A stretch of DNA of 64,000 nt, taken from the NCBI GenBank assembly GCA_012845835.1, contig JABAKD010000023.1, positions 26,639,972 through 26,703,971 on the forward strand, written 5' to 3'. Of the stretch, positions 1-11,033 are shown one piece after another. The position numbers were made by a program, and so were the translations under genes. Under the pieces are notes generated by a model, which made no database searches, had not been told where the DNA came from, and worked only from the letters and a program-made list of their open reading frames with translations. Each line of letters starts with the position of its first letter. The first letter of the stretch is position 1. The DNA is from Undaria pinnatifida. Lineage: Eukaryota; Sar; Phaeophyceae; Laminariales; Alariaceae.

Positions 1-23
1 TTCGTACGAGTTTCCGCCAGCGA

Positions 24-390
24 GTGAGGAGGATCCGAGGCGAGAAACCCCGGGTTCGGACTCGCATGTTGCTCCCGAGGCCTGGTTCTCCCGCAAGGGG
101 ACAATATAGGCCCAAAGAGCCGAGGACTGGTGTTCCCAGAAGGGGACATTGCAGACCCACAAATGTCCAACGAGGCTACCGACGGGTTGGCACCGTCCGT
201 GTTTGCCATTTTTCGGGCGCAGTTAGAGCGGATTCTCGCGCTTTTCCGCCAACGAACGAAGAAAGACCCGAGGCGAGATACCACGGGTTCGGATTCGCGT
301 CGTGCTCCCGAGGCCTGGTGTTCCCGGACGGGAACATTGCAGCCCAAATTTCAACACGGATTTTGACCCCTCTCTCATATACTCCACAGC
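24..390 (+). repeat. Tandem repeat of about 234 bp in the linker before the NADAR-like domain (copy A)
   Basis: The segment beginning GGGTTCGGA at 51 recurs at 285, a spacing of 234 bp or 78 codons. Within it, shorter modules with a 'tggtgttcccagaagggg'-like core also recur. Copies B (about 18790-19330) and C (20549-21040) carry further units, while copy D has a single unit near 48170-48330. Because the period is a multiple of three, the reading frame would pass through added units unchanged. Confidence 0.75.
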
Positions 391-394
391 CAAA

Positions 395-850
395 GTGATG
401 TTATTCTGGCAGCCCCCATCCTATTTTCCACCGTGGTCCCCTTCGTCGTTTGCCGTGGACGACGTACCATATTCTTGCGCGGAGCAGTACATGATGGCCG
501 AAAAGACCAAGTTTTTGCAAGACCATCGAGCAGTGGGGCTCATTATGTCGTCGCCTCGTCCAAGCATACGCAAACGCATCGGTCGAGGCGTGCGCAACTT
601 TGACTCCGCTGTTGGGGACAGGGAGAAGCAAAACGCCGTGTCGCCTGGCACCTACGCCAAATTCACGCAGAATCCAGCCATAAAAAATCGCCTTTTGAGC
701 TCTGACAACAAGCTTCTGGCTGAATCTAGCCCTCTGAACCCAGTGTGGGGCATTGGCCTCCGGGCGGATGGTCCCAGGGCCAACAACCCATGCCAGGGGA
801 GAGGAAAAACTTGCTCGGTGAGGCACTTTCTGCCGTTCGCGCAGCTATTT
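395..850 (+). pseudogene. NADAR-like domain of retrotransposon copy A
   Basis: The translated stretch has the NADAR/YbiA family signature: an FWQPPSYF start, an 'SPSSFAVDDVPYSCAEQYMM' block, a GRGVRNFD block, a 'YAKFTQNP' block, and the terminal WGIGLRADGPRA motif. Family members act on N-glycosidic and ADP-ribose-linked nucleotide substrates. The stretch lies in frame with the retrotransposon's linker and sits upstream of the integrase region, at the same place as in copies B, C, D and E. It is part of a fossil element and is probably not active here. The domain assignment is by motif recognition only. Confidence 0.8.
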
Positions 851-1554
851 GCGACAATGAGACCGGGTCGGCGCACCCGGCCTCCCCTAGTCGGCTCCGC
901 ACCTGCACTGCGAGTGCAAGAACCAAGAAATCTCGTCCGCGCCGCAACCGGACCGTTCAGAGCGGCCAGCGCTCGCAAAGCTTCCCCTTCGGCGTTTCCG
1001 ACCTATTTCTCGGGCGCGTTGGCCAATGAAAAGCCGTGAAGTTGTGGAGATAGCTTCTAGCGTCGGCCCTGACCTTGCGATGTCAGAACACTGCCCCTGT
1101 TTCGTCGAGGGTACTGTGACGCTGGACGACGTTTTGTTCACTATGAAAATCGCGTATATCAGTCGAGCAACGCTCGACTCGGAGAGGCACTGGACTCCTA
1201 TAGATTTGGGGACCGGCAGCATTGCTTGGGTTCCCAAAACGCCTCCGAGGATACTGAGGGGAACAAAGTTCCGCATATCCTCCGGCCACAAGACATAGGA
1301 GAGCATTGGCAAAGTGGGGACCCTCAATGCACGAGTCCAGCGGTAGCTTGAGTTCGTCACCGCGTTCGATTGCACACTCGAGTACCGCAAAGGCAGCGCG
1401 AAGGGCATCGCTGATTTTTCCGGCCCGTTTTCCAGAGCCGCTACGGAGTACGACCGCAGTGGTTTGAAAAAATTTCAACCTCGTGGGGTTAACAAGCCCA
1501 ACCCCGTTGGAGATAGCGGTATCTACCTCCTACGGACCCGCGGGCTGCGCGCTC

Positions 1555-1745
1555 CCTCCTCGCCGATCCCAGGAGTCGGTTCGGGTGGACTCGCGCCCCT
1601 CGCCAAAAGCACTGTCTTGGATGGGCTTGTGCCCCACACCGAAGCACTGCTTTGGGTGGACTCGAACCCCTCGCCGAAAGCACTGTCTTGGGTGGGCTCG
1701 TGCCCCGCACTGAACATGCTGCCTTGGGTGGGCTACCTCTCACCT
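1555..1745 (+). repeat. 36-bp (12-residue) tandem repeats in the linker before integrase (copy A)
   Basis: Four to five imperfect units encode a pattern like GLxPxxESTxLG. Copies B, C and E hold similar expanded sets (B about 17400-17570, C 22240-22390, E 62560-62720). Copy D has only about one unit near 51590-51650. This is probably an unstructured spacer, since the repeat number varies between copies. Confidence 0.7.
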
Positions 1746-2097
1746 CTACCGCGTTTCACGATTTTCGCACACACGAGCCACGTATAAGGATTGACGGCCT
1801 TTCTGCTTCCCCGGGGAGATTCGTCGCTCGTGTTTCTGCCTCCGTCGTCACTACCGAAGGCTGTACCGGCCGCGGGTCGATTTCACCTGCCGCCGACACT
1901 GTTTTCGCTTCGGTTTTTGCCATACCCATCGAGGGCGGCACGGGCTCCGCAGAAGCCCTGGCTGCAGCGACGCCCATCGCACAGCCGACTTATCTATCCC
2001 GGAGTTCTTTACAGGAGACGGCCCCTGCCGCGACCACCGGTTCGACTGTGTCCGTCTCCGCCATGCTTGGCACTCCAGCCTCTCCGTCGTCGACGAC

Positions 2098-4664
2098 GTG
2101 CCGACTAACAGCGACAACAACAGGAAATGCACCCCCGCTGTAGATTATGGATTCGGGCTCGGCGGGGCCCCTCGGCCATCTTCCAGACGAGGTAACCCCC
2201 CCGCGAGTCCCACGGCCGCGGACGACCCCGTCGACTGCCGCGACCCCTGCTCTTGCCGACTCGCCGGTCCGCACGGTGCCACTACCGTCCGACCGCGACC
2301 ACGCAGAGTCTACACGGGAACTCCTCTCTTACGGCTCACGCCTTCTCCTGGTGACACGCCGACTGCATATACAAGGTCGGACGCCCTCAGCGACGCTGCG
2401 GAGTTGAGGTTCGCGGATTCCGTCGCGCGTTATTCACATGCCGATTGGAAGCGCCAACAACACGCAGAGCCGACGTGCCACGCCACGATACGTTACATCT
2501 CTATCGGCCGGCCGTCGGCCCTGCCACCCGACTTCTTAGCATGCTACCCCTCGCCCAAGCGTCCCTCCCTCTCGGACATCCAGGAACTGGCAGGTAAGGG
2601 TCGACTACATACAACCGACGACGACATCGTCCTATTCGTCCGTAACCCGACACTCCCGCCAACAAGATATGACAAACCGAACTCTGTGGGACCAGCTGCT
2701 TGCTTGCTAAACGATGAGCCAGTTCGCATCTACGTTCCCCTGCTCATGCGCCCTTGGATCATGCAAGCTTGCCACTCGACGGCCTCCTGCCACCTTGGCA
2801 CCACGCGCACGTTGCGCATGCTGGAGCGTTTTTATTGGTGGATTGGCATGAGTGTGTGCACCCGGTGGTGGCTTCGCCACTGCTTGAAGTGCCAAAAACG
2901 GAAAACCCCACGGCTGACTGTCCGCTGGCCCATCATCACAATGCCTCTGCCGGAAGGTCTAGGTATCGCCGACAGTGTTGACTACTTCGGCCCCCTTCCG
3001 GCCACACCACGAGGCAACACCTACATCCTTCTGTTCACCGATCGCTTCAGTCGTCGGGCCGACATGTTCCCCGTCACTGCCGCTGAGTTCACCGCGGAAG
3101 GTACAGCCAATATCCTGGTGAACCAATACATCCCCTTGTGGAGGTGCCCGCGCACCATACTCTCGGACAATGGACTGCAGTTCTGCTCCAAGCTTTCACA
3201 AGCTGTATATCAGCTGTTAGGTGTACACAAGCTTGCTACAAGCTCCTACCATCCCAACTGTAACGGGGGCGTTGAGCGGGTAAATCACACTATGGCACAA
3301 ATGCTGGCTATGGTCGTCAACGAGCGACAAGACGACTGGGACTTGCATCTGCCCCACGTCGAATTCGCTTACAACAACTCTGTCAGCGCGGCGACGGGTT
3401 TGGCGCCCAACGAGGTCCACATGGGCAGACTCCCACGGCTCCCCCTGACGATTTTCGACCGCAAAGGTGTCGTGGGACACCAGAGTCTGGCCCGTGACCA
3501 CCTGGCCTATTGCGATTTGGCCACCGACCGGCAAAAGCGCGCGAACGACATTGTCCGCGCACACCACGCCCTCACCGTTTCCCGTGTTAACCGCAGAAAC
3601 TCCGCTCTCGCCGACGCACTGCGTCCAGCACCTAACTTCACTGTGGGTGGTTGGGCATGGGTATACAATTCTGCGTCTACCATCCGCCAGGGTGTGAAGG
3701 CGAACACCGACGCCAAGGTACTCAAGGCCAAAATCGCGCTTAACTGGACGGGCCCATACAAGGTCCTGGCCGTCGGTCCCTGCTCCGCCGCCGAGACCCC
3801 GGACGGCTTGCCGCTCGGGAGCAACCTCCTTTATTTGGATCTCCCTTCCGACCGGCCTGGTTCGGACGCTCGTCGGCGTGTGGCCATCGAGCGCTGCAAA
3901 CCCTGTGCCAACCCCCACGACAGCGGGGACTTGCCCAAATACCTACCGGCGGGGCTGACACAGTATGTGCTCAACAAATTTTCCAAGAAGTCCCCACCGT
4001 ACCATGTCACTCAAGACGACGTTCCGACTCCCCTCCAACGGCTGGAGGTGGAGCAGATCACTGGTCATCAGTCGGTACGGGGGCGAGGTGACGTCATCGC
4101 GGTGCTATACAAGTCGCATTGGGCGGGACTCTCCGAACCGTCGTGGGAGCGGGAAATGGACCTCCACCTCTCCCGCTCCCACATCTTGCGTTATTGGGCC
4201 GGAACCCCGGACCAGCACCGCCAAACCAACCGCTTTTACCGCCGAATGCCGATCGGGGCGGCACAGCGTGAGCTCTCCCGCAACAACGGGGAACGTTTTC
4301 TAGCGCCGGGCTATGCCTGTATTCCCCGCACCGATTGGCTCCGTTGCTACCACGACACAGTACTCCCTAAGGGAGCCCACACGACACAGTACTCCCTAAG
4401 GGAGCCCACGTTTGGTACAAGGGAGACGATGGTTTATGGTGGCTAGGAAAAATCAGCGCGAGCACTACCGAGGACAAGGTATACCTGGTCCGCTTTCTGG
4501 ACGACCCGGGACCGATTAAACTCCCTCTTCGCCCGGCACGCATCACGACTTCAACGGGAGCCGTACGAGGCTCTTGGTGCTTGCAAGTTCACATCGCCAG
4601 TGCGTTTCCTCGGGGAATACAACGTAACGTAGATGAATCTCGAGGCGCGGCCGTGGCCAGTTGA
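2098..4664 (+). pseudogene. Integrase-chromodomain region, copy A
   Basis: In order, this holds a zinc-binding HHCC region (the last pair is CLKC, near 2883), the catalytic core with D in VDYFGP (about 2980), D in LSDNGLQF (about 3165) and E in GGVERVNH (about 3265), then a GPYKVLAVG-type C-terminal fold (about 3750). A chromodomain-like segment follows at about 4024-4200, with aromatic and acidic positions in VEQITGH, SHWAGLSEPSWE and HILRYW. The integrase would join cDNA to host DNA, and in other elements the chromodomain directs insertion to marked chromatin. This copy is a fossil with a few breaks. Confidence 0.9.
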
Positions 4665-5526
4665 CTTCCAAGCCACCACCGCTTCTCGATAGTTCTTCAT
4701 TTTTTTGAGGTATGAGTTTTGCGTCTTTGTCTTTGGGCCGTTCGTAGTGTCCTGAGGGTCTTCATCGAGTTTTGGGGCGGTTCTTTCCATTTTTTTTTCT
4801 TTCTTCTGTCCTGCCGAACCCCCTGCTCAGTGCCGGGTCAGGGTTCGGGTTAAACGCCGCTATCTGAGGCGCAGGGCTGTCGCCTTTTTGTCATTGTCCA
4901 ATTTCGCCCTGCCGACGCCCTCCTCAGCCCAGAGCCGGGGGGCGACCAGTGTACGGGTCTGTGTGTCTTCTTTTATGTTTTGTGTGTTGTATTTGTTCTG
5001 CTTTGTTTTTTTTTCGTCTAAACACTTCCTCCCCTAGCGGGGCTGTAGGTGTTGACACCTTCCATCCCGGGTATTCGTCGTTTCCTCGTCTAACCCCCCG
5101 CCTTGCCGACGGCCCGCGGGAGGTTTTTCGCATGACTTCTCCCTTGTGTTAGCGCCTGTGTTCCCCTCCATATCGACGAGGGCTCGCCTCGCCATAGTAC
5201 CTTTTCTGTGGTTGGTTTACCGCAGAGCTTTTCCTGCCCCCCCCGCCACACCGGCGGCATGCGGCAGGTTCTAGAGCCTTTTCTGCCCCCCCCGCCACAC
5301 CGGCGGCATACGGCAGGTTTTTGATGGGTGACTATTGCCTTGCTGTAGGGTCTGCTTTTCTTTCTACTGCTTTTCTTCGCGTGTTCCTGGCTCCATAGCC
5401 AGGCGGTTAGAGGTGTGGGAGTGGGGTTTGAGGAGCCGCATCTTCGACTCATGGTCTGGTTCGTAGAACCGGAGTTTCCCCGAATCTCCCATATTTCTGC
5501 ATATGCGACTCATCAGGGTGGGCTAG

Positions 5527-5795
5527 TGTTAAGATACGGCCTCGAAAGGCCTGTAGGTATCCGAATTTGAGATCATTTGAATGGGTTTCGTATGATAAGG
5601 TTGGCGGTTTATATTCGGGAAAGTTAGGAATTAGATCGGAGGCACGCGCCTCCGATCTCAGAAGCTATCCCGGGCTCTGGTGGAAACGAATAAAGCTATA
5701 TCTCTACGAAGGAACGAAAGTGAGTACTCTCCGAGGACCTGCTCAATTGGCAGACCTGCAGGGGGCACTCTGTGTCCCCCACCTTTAATTTAACA
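5527..5795 (+). repeat. 3' LTR of copy A
   Basis: About 269 bp, beginning TGTTAAGATACGG and matching both LTRs of copy D. It contains a short GGCCT/AGGCC hairpin, a TTTATATT box, a perfect 10-bp inverted repeat (GATCGGAGGC with its complement, 4-nt loop) and an AATAAA polyadenylation-like signal. Confidence 0.93.
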
Positions 5796-5799
5796 CGTG

Positions 5800-6140
5800 G
5801 CCCTATCACGGTAAACCACAAAATTACACCCGCCATTGCTTGATCAGACCGTGAGGGAAAAAACGAGAGCGGCGGATGGGTTCGTTACGGGCGATGGACA
5901 AATGACTCCTTGCACCCCAATTCAAACAAGAAAGAAGGGGGCAATCTGCACCGTGGTACTCTCACGGAAAACCGCAAACTTACACCCTCCACCGATTCGT
6001 CAGGCAGGATTAGAAAAATTGAGAAGAGGGGGGTTCGTTTCTGACGCTCGACGGCCAACACCCTGCACTCCTATTCAAAAATAACAAAACGGTGGCCGGC
6101 TGCACCGGGGTACTCTCACGAAAAAACACACGATTCTTCA
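5800..6140. repeat. Imperfect tandem repeat, period about 153 bp
   Basis: The motif 'tcacggtaaaccacaaaa' at 5809 recurs in altered form at about 5962 and 6117. 'gttcgtttctgacgctcgac' also recurs at about 6031 and 6180. There are roughly three decayed units and no coding signal. The array directly abuts the right end of copy A. Confidence 0.65.
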
Positions 6141-6567
6141 CACGATAATGTACAAACCAAGATAGGGGGGGTGGGGCTTTTGTTTCTGACGCTCGACAAA
6201 CAGTAATAACTGGGGGAGGAGGGGGGTGTATAGGGAGCTGTCTTCAAACTCACCACCTGGAATTAGAAAAACCACGCCGTCAGATGCACGTATCGAATCC
6301 AACAGCCAACCCCCCCCCCCTTCCGCCTCGGTATTTAAAAGGCCATGTCATCAGACGTTCATCACCACGGTTGACACTCATCCTTTTTCTGGCCCAACGC
6401 TCACCCGTTGACGACCATCACGTCCATCTCCAATAGTTTATACTCCGGCACACCTCCCATCCTCCAAATGCCATTCCCATCCTCCTTGTACCGCGCAATC
6501 GCCCCCGCCGTACAACGCTCGAATGCCGACAAACTCTCTACCTGCGCATTATACAACGCGTAGTAAT
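6141..6567. other. No recognisable gene
   Basis: Purine- and C-rich spacer with a C10-type run near 6310. I see no domain or RNA gene here. The right part (from about 6400) runs into the 3' end of the Harbinger transposase gene on the minus strand. Confidence 0.5.
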
Positions 6568-8439
6568 CTAGGCGTTCCTGAGAATATTCTCCTTCGGGCG
6601 GAACTGTCTGTTGTAGGCTAAGAGCGAAGTGGTCGCCGCTCGCGTGGGAGTTTCACCGCTTCGCGTGGGTTTGGTGGCTGGGCCTGCCGATTGGACCGCA
6701 CTCTTGCACGCAGGCGGCAGAACCCCGCCCGTCGCCAGTAAGATTCGCCCCTTTCCTGCCTTGTAGTCTTTCTCCGACGCGACCACTTTGGTTTGCTCAT
6801 GTCCGCAGAAGTTTTACAGGTGGAAGAGGGCGACGATCAGGTCAGTCCGGCCTGCGAACCCTACACTGAGGGGCCTCCACAGAATGCCCCACGTTGACAC
6901 GAGGATGCCGAACGACTGTTCGATCTTCACCCGCAGCTGGCTCAGGCGGAAGTTGAAGGAGTCCTGGTCCTTTGGCAAGCTTTTCCCGAGGTACGGCGTG
7001 AGCAACTTCTCGCTGATTGGGTACGCTGCATCCTCGGTGATGTGGTACCCGTCTGGAAGGCGCATAGTTGCCTTTGCCACAGAAGATCGGGTCCACGCCG
7101 ACTAATCGTTCGCAGCCCCCGGAGCGATGATCGAGACGCTGCAGAAGCGATAGTTGGCATCGCACGTCGCCTGAACGTTAAAGCCGAATCCCGTCTTGCT
7201 GCCTGAGAAGTACGATACGGTGTGGGAGGTGCTCTTTGCAGGCGGCGCTTTCATCTTGATCAACAGGCTATCTGCGGCAGACACAACATGATTAAAGATT
7301 CCGTTGGTGCTCTTGGCCTGACATATGGACGAACTAAAACAGGGCCGGGGAGGCGTACTTCAAAGAGGGTCACATGAGGACGCCAGAACCAAGGTTCCTC
7401 ACGAAGAAATACGCAGGCCTGCCTTCGGAAAACAACTCTATAGACTTCAATCTCGTACGTACAGCTTGCGTAACTACGCCATAGACTACTGCTGCTGTGA
7501 CAGGTTGCTGTTGTAATAACAGTAGTAAACGTACCCTAATCTCGAATCCCGCGGCAAAAAATGGTCACTCTTCGTCTGTCTGCGGAAAGAAGAACGGGCC
7601 GACTTCAGGGGTGTTGTTGATCGCCGCGTCGACGACCTTCCCCATGATGGTGAAAACCGTGCACTGTGAAATGCCAAACCTCGGTGCGATATCCAAGTAG
7701 GAACCCCCCGCCAGCATTTGCAGGCCTATCGCCAGCCGGATTTCCACCTCGATAGGTTCATGCTTCGCGCAACGCAGTCCTGGGTAAGAGCAAAAACGAT
7801 AGAATGCTGTCGAGGACCAACGCCCGAATGGGTAGGGTGGAACATAACTGGACCAAGTCCGGCGGAAGGCCATCTCCCATGGCCAGGGGTTTTGTTTGTG
7901 GGTGAGCTTGCGCATGTCCCACACTACCCGGAAAGATGACATTCCGTGTGGCTATGTCCACCGAAACCGACCCTCAGGGACAGGCCGGGTCGACATACAC
8001 ACGCATCCGTATACAACGGCAGCTTGCGCTGCCGGGGTTGTAACGAAGACCACTGGTAGGGACAGCTTACGCTATACCCACAATGGGACCCGAAGGGTGC
8101 GCCAGCTAGCGTTGGGCTGCGAAAGCAACTGAGTTAAATCGACACACGACGCGTATAAAAATACGTGGAAGTGTGGTGAGCTAAAGCTTTATTTTTCCCC
8201 ATCCGCCGGAGGATTAAAAAAAAAAAAAAAAGTTGGCGTCCACCTCGACCGAGCTCCAACCCCATCCGGTACAGCAGCATTGCTCATCCCGTTGCTGTGC
8301 CTGCCGCAACGCACTCCTGCCTGCCGCAATGCACTACCCTCGCATTGCCTAAGGCGACTACTGCTGTTGCAGTGGTACTGTATGTACGAACAGCTGCTAT
8401 AACCCTAATATATAGCTCCCTCCGTAAACCACGAAAGAG

Positions 8440-9640
8440 TCACCGACGTACTCATATACCAGGTACCTGGTGCCGGTATCACGTACTCGTAGGTAGTACG
8501 TACTCGTAGTCGTTCCATGTGCCAGGAGTTCGTGGAAGATCTATCTCGCAGCTGATGTTTAATTTCTTTGCATATGTACAGGTGGTTTTTTATTCATGAG
8601 TACATACCGCTTTGCAGCAGTGTTACGGTTCAGTGACAGTTTCAAGAGTTATTATGACAGGCGTTTTTGTGATAGTAGGGGCCGCGCTATTTATGTCCCC
8701 TCCCTTAGTCGGGTGTGGCTGCCCCACCCTGCCACAATTTTTATAATTACACAATTCTACAATTCCTTGGGTTCACGTTCATGAACCTTCGGATCAGCAA
8801 TCAAGTTACCATTTTCACGCCACCTTCTCGGGAGACTTCCCATCCTGAGCACTTGTACAAGGGACTTGCTCTCTCTCTCCGAGGAACGCTCAAGTGCCTT
8901 CCGAACTCGGTCGTATCGGACCTGCGGAGGTCAGTCATTATGAATACCTGATGCGGGCTACAGATTTAGCCGGTGTGTGGACCTTGCGATTCTAGTAGGC
9001 TAGATACCTTCGTCTTCTTCGCCATGAATATACTCGCATGTCCACCCTGATCCCAGACTGACTCCCCCTTACAGGCTCCGATTCGTAACATGGTGTCCAA
9101 TCCGAGAATCGAACTCGGGTTTCCACAGCACGAGTTGCCGTGCAACGTACCGGGCATACAAACTATCATTTACAGGGGGTATGGTAGATGGGAGATGCTC
9201 CAAGCGAGAGCTGAGCCTTACAACGTAGCTGGGCTGCAGAGGGTACAGCCTTTGGATGCGAAGACAAACTACGTACTCGTAAACCAGGTACCTGGTGCCG
9301 GTATCACGTACTCGTAGGTAGCACGTACTCGTAGTCGTACCATGTGTTTTATGGCCGGGATTTTGTGGAAGATCGATCTCACAGCTGATGTTTTATTACT
9401 TTTCGTATGTACAGGTGGTTTTTTGTTCATGAGTACATACCGCCTTGCAGCAGCACGAGTTGCCGTGCAACGTACCAGGCATACAAACGATCATATACAG
9501 AGGGTATGGTAGATGGGAGATGCTCCAATCGAGTGCTGAGCCTTACAACGTAGCTGGGCTGCAGAGGATACAGCCTTTGGATGCGAAGACAAACTACGTA
9601 CTCGTATACCAGGCACCAGGGCACATCACATGATACTCAC
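8440..9640. repeat. Repeat-filled large intron of the Harbinger gene
   Basis: The 1.85-kb intron (7794-9640) holds repeated modules. A module with 'cgtactcgta' and 'accaggtacctggtgccgg' occurs near 8455 and 9275. A module with 'tatgtacaggtggtttttt' occurs near 8572 and 9409. A roughly 170-bp module starting 'cacgagttgccgtgcaacgt' occurs at 9129 and 9454. The last two form a tandem duplication of about 325 bp. An A16 run lies at about 8215-8231. I see no open coding signal. Confidence 0.7.
9084..9125 (-). repeat. tRNA 3'-half-like (T-arm) sequence, possible SINE remnant
   Basis: On the minus strand, 'cccgagttcgattctcgga' resembles a tRNA T-arm with a B-box (GAGTTCGATTC), followed shortly by a CCA-ending 'ttggacacca'. 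I cannot pair a matching 5' acceptor half upstream, so it is probably tRNA-derived repeat material, not a working tRNA. Confidence 0.4.
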
Positions 9641-10095
9641 GTCCAAAGCGCTCGTTCTTTGGGATAGCTGGACGAAGCAGGTCAGCGAGCTTCACGAAGC
9701 TCGCCTCAGACATTCGAACAGTCCTGCGGAAAGCCTCGCGCCGACGTAGATCCTCTCTGAACTCTGGCCATGTCATACCGTGCGGCTCGTGCATAGGCGC
9801 CCGTGTCTTGGGAGCATAGAGTGTAACTTCTGCTGTCAGGAGCATGCCGAACACGACGAGGACACCAGCGATAGCCTTCTGTTCTGCGCCTCGTGTCTGG
9901 ATAATTGGGAAGGCTGAATCGTTGCTTTGTCCGACTCGTGGATGAGTCCTCCGGAGGCCCAGGCCGCTTCCTTCCATCGGCCATAATGTTGGACCACCCT
10001 GGTCAACGTTTGAAGCTACCCGATGGTCCCAGCGTTGAGCCACGGCGCTTGTCGGAGCACTGCCTTGGAAATATGGAAATCGACGACAGGATTTC

Positions 10096-10288
10096 CTAAT
10101 TTGTGATCGTTAACTTTTCCATATTTTTAGGGCATTTCTTATCGGAGAGCTTTTTTGTCCTAATTTTCCTAATTTTCCTAATTTTCCTAATTTTCCATAT
10201 TTTGTCTTAAAATACGGAGGCGTTATGTCATAATTTAGGAAATTTTTCAGGCCCAAAAAGTATGGAAAAGTTAACAACCACAAATTAG
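10096..10288. mobile_element. Short MITE-like element with about 38-bp terminal inverted repeats
   Basis: The left end reads CCTAATTTGTGATCGTTAAC and runs on through TTTTCCATATTTTTAGGGC. The right end is its near-complement (GTTAACAACCACAAATTAGG). The centre is AT-rich with a short 'ttttccta' tandem run. It has no coding capacity. No clear target-site duplication was seen, so the class of DNA transposon is not assigned. Confidence 0.6.
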
Positions 10289-11033
10289 GGCCCGTATTAA
10301 CGAGGAACTTGCCAAATCAAATTTCGATTTTTTTTTTAAAATTTGAAATTCATGAAAAATACACGAAAAATTCAACTTTGGCTCTTATTATCAAGGAACG
10401 GCGCAGTGCGTTCTAGGAAATAAATAAATTCAAAAAACGCTAAAGGGTCAACGAACACCCGTGGGCAACGACCGAGGCGAGCGATGGCTCGCGTCCTCCC
10501 CGGAGCGCCGCGGCTAGCCGCAGATTCTTTTGGCCGGCAGCGGCTTGGAGGCTATGGCTCTAGGTGTCTCTTGGATGGGCTGGCGCCACCCCGCCGCCCG
10601 ACACGGGCAGCAGCAACGGGGATATAGCGGTGGAACTTCTGAGCGAAGTCATCATGTGGTAGTTGGTCGTGTAACTTTCGAGGTGCAGGGCGACAAAAAA
10701 CTGGGTTTGCGGCGGTCTAGGTTGTTTTCGAAGCGTCGCAGGCGGTCTACGCTGTGCTAAGGACCTTCGGAGGCCGCGCTGCGGCTGCTCCGTCCGGTGG
10801 TCCTACCTCTCGCAATGTTGGCTTCTCGCCTCTCAATCAGCCGACGACATGGCACCAATTCGCGTGGCCGGCTTCGATTACTTACACAGAACAAGCCATG
10901 TCTAGGTGGACAAACTCCCTAAATTCAATTTTTATTTTCGACTAAATAAGGTGATATAGTAGCAACATTATTATCAAAATAGCATTGAATCATTCGAGGA
11001 ATATGGACAATTAAACCCGAACGATCCCAAACC
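10289..11033. other. No recognisable gene
   Basis: AT-rich at the left (10310-10440), then a GC-rich stretch (10440-10820). Short open frames are present but show no known motif. I cannot support a gene here. Confidence 0.5.

Larger units (their letters stand above)
1..5795 (+). mobile_element. Ty3/Gypsy LTR retrotransposon, copy A (short form, left end outside window)
   Basis: This is a chromodomain-type Ty3/Gypsy fossil. Parts seen in order are the end of a tandem-repeat linker, a NADAR-like domain, a short RNase H-like remnant, a proline/serine-rich linker with 12-residue repeats, an integrase with HHCC and DDE motifs, a chromodomain, a C-terminal WWLGKI-type domain, an 850-bp 3' untranslated stretch and the 3' LTR. 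I recognise no protease or reverse transcriptase. Copies B, C and E have the same layout, so this looks like a short, non-autonomous subfamily. The copy is broken, with roughly half a dozen breaks, and its 5' end lies outside the window. Family assignment rests on the domain order and on near-identity to copy D. Confidence 0.93.
6568..10043 (-). pseudogene. PIF/Harbinger transposase gene, three exons, decayed
   Basis: The minus-strand exons are 10043-9641, 7793-7535 and 7317-6568. Exon 1 ends at donor GTGAGT and exon 2 begins after an acceptor ending CTTACCCAG; joining them restores an arginine codon. Exon 2 ends at donor GTACGT and exon 3 follows an acceptor ending ATGTCAG, in phase 0. The product has the N-terminal region (FRRTVRMSEASFVKLADLL), a helix-turn-helix (IEVEIRLAIGLQMLAGGSY, FGISQCTV) and the DDE_4 nuclease: D in SAADSLL, D in APGAAND, E in RVKIEQSFG, plus GYHITEDAAYPISE and NFCGHEQ. 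It would have cut and pasted its own element. Three in-frame stops break it: TGA at 7565-7567, TAG at 7102-7104 and TAA at 6814-6816. The frame is otherwise preserved, so decay looks recent. The first ATG (10043) is uncertain, and no terminal inverted repeats were identified. Confidence 0.8.
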
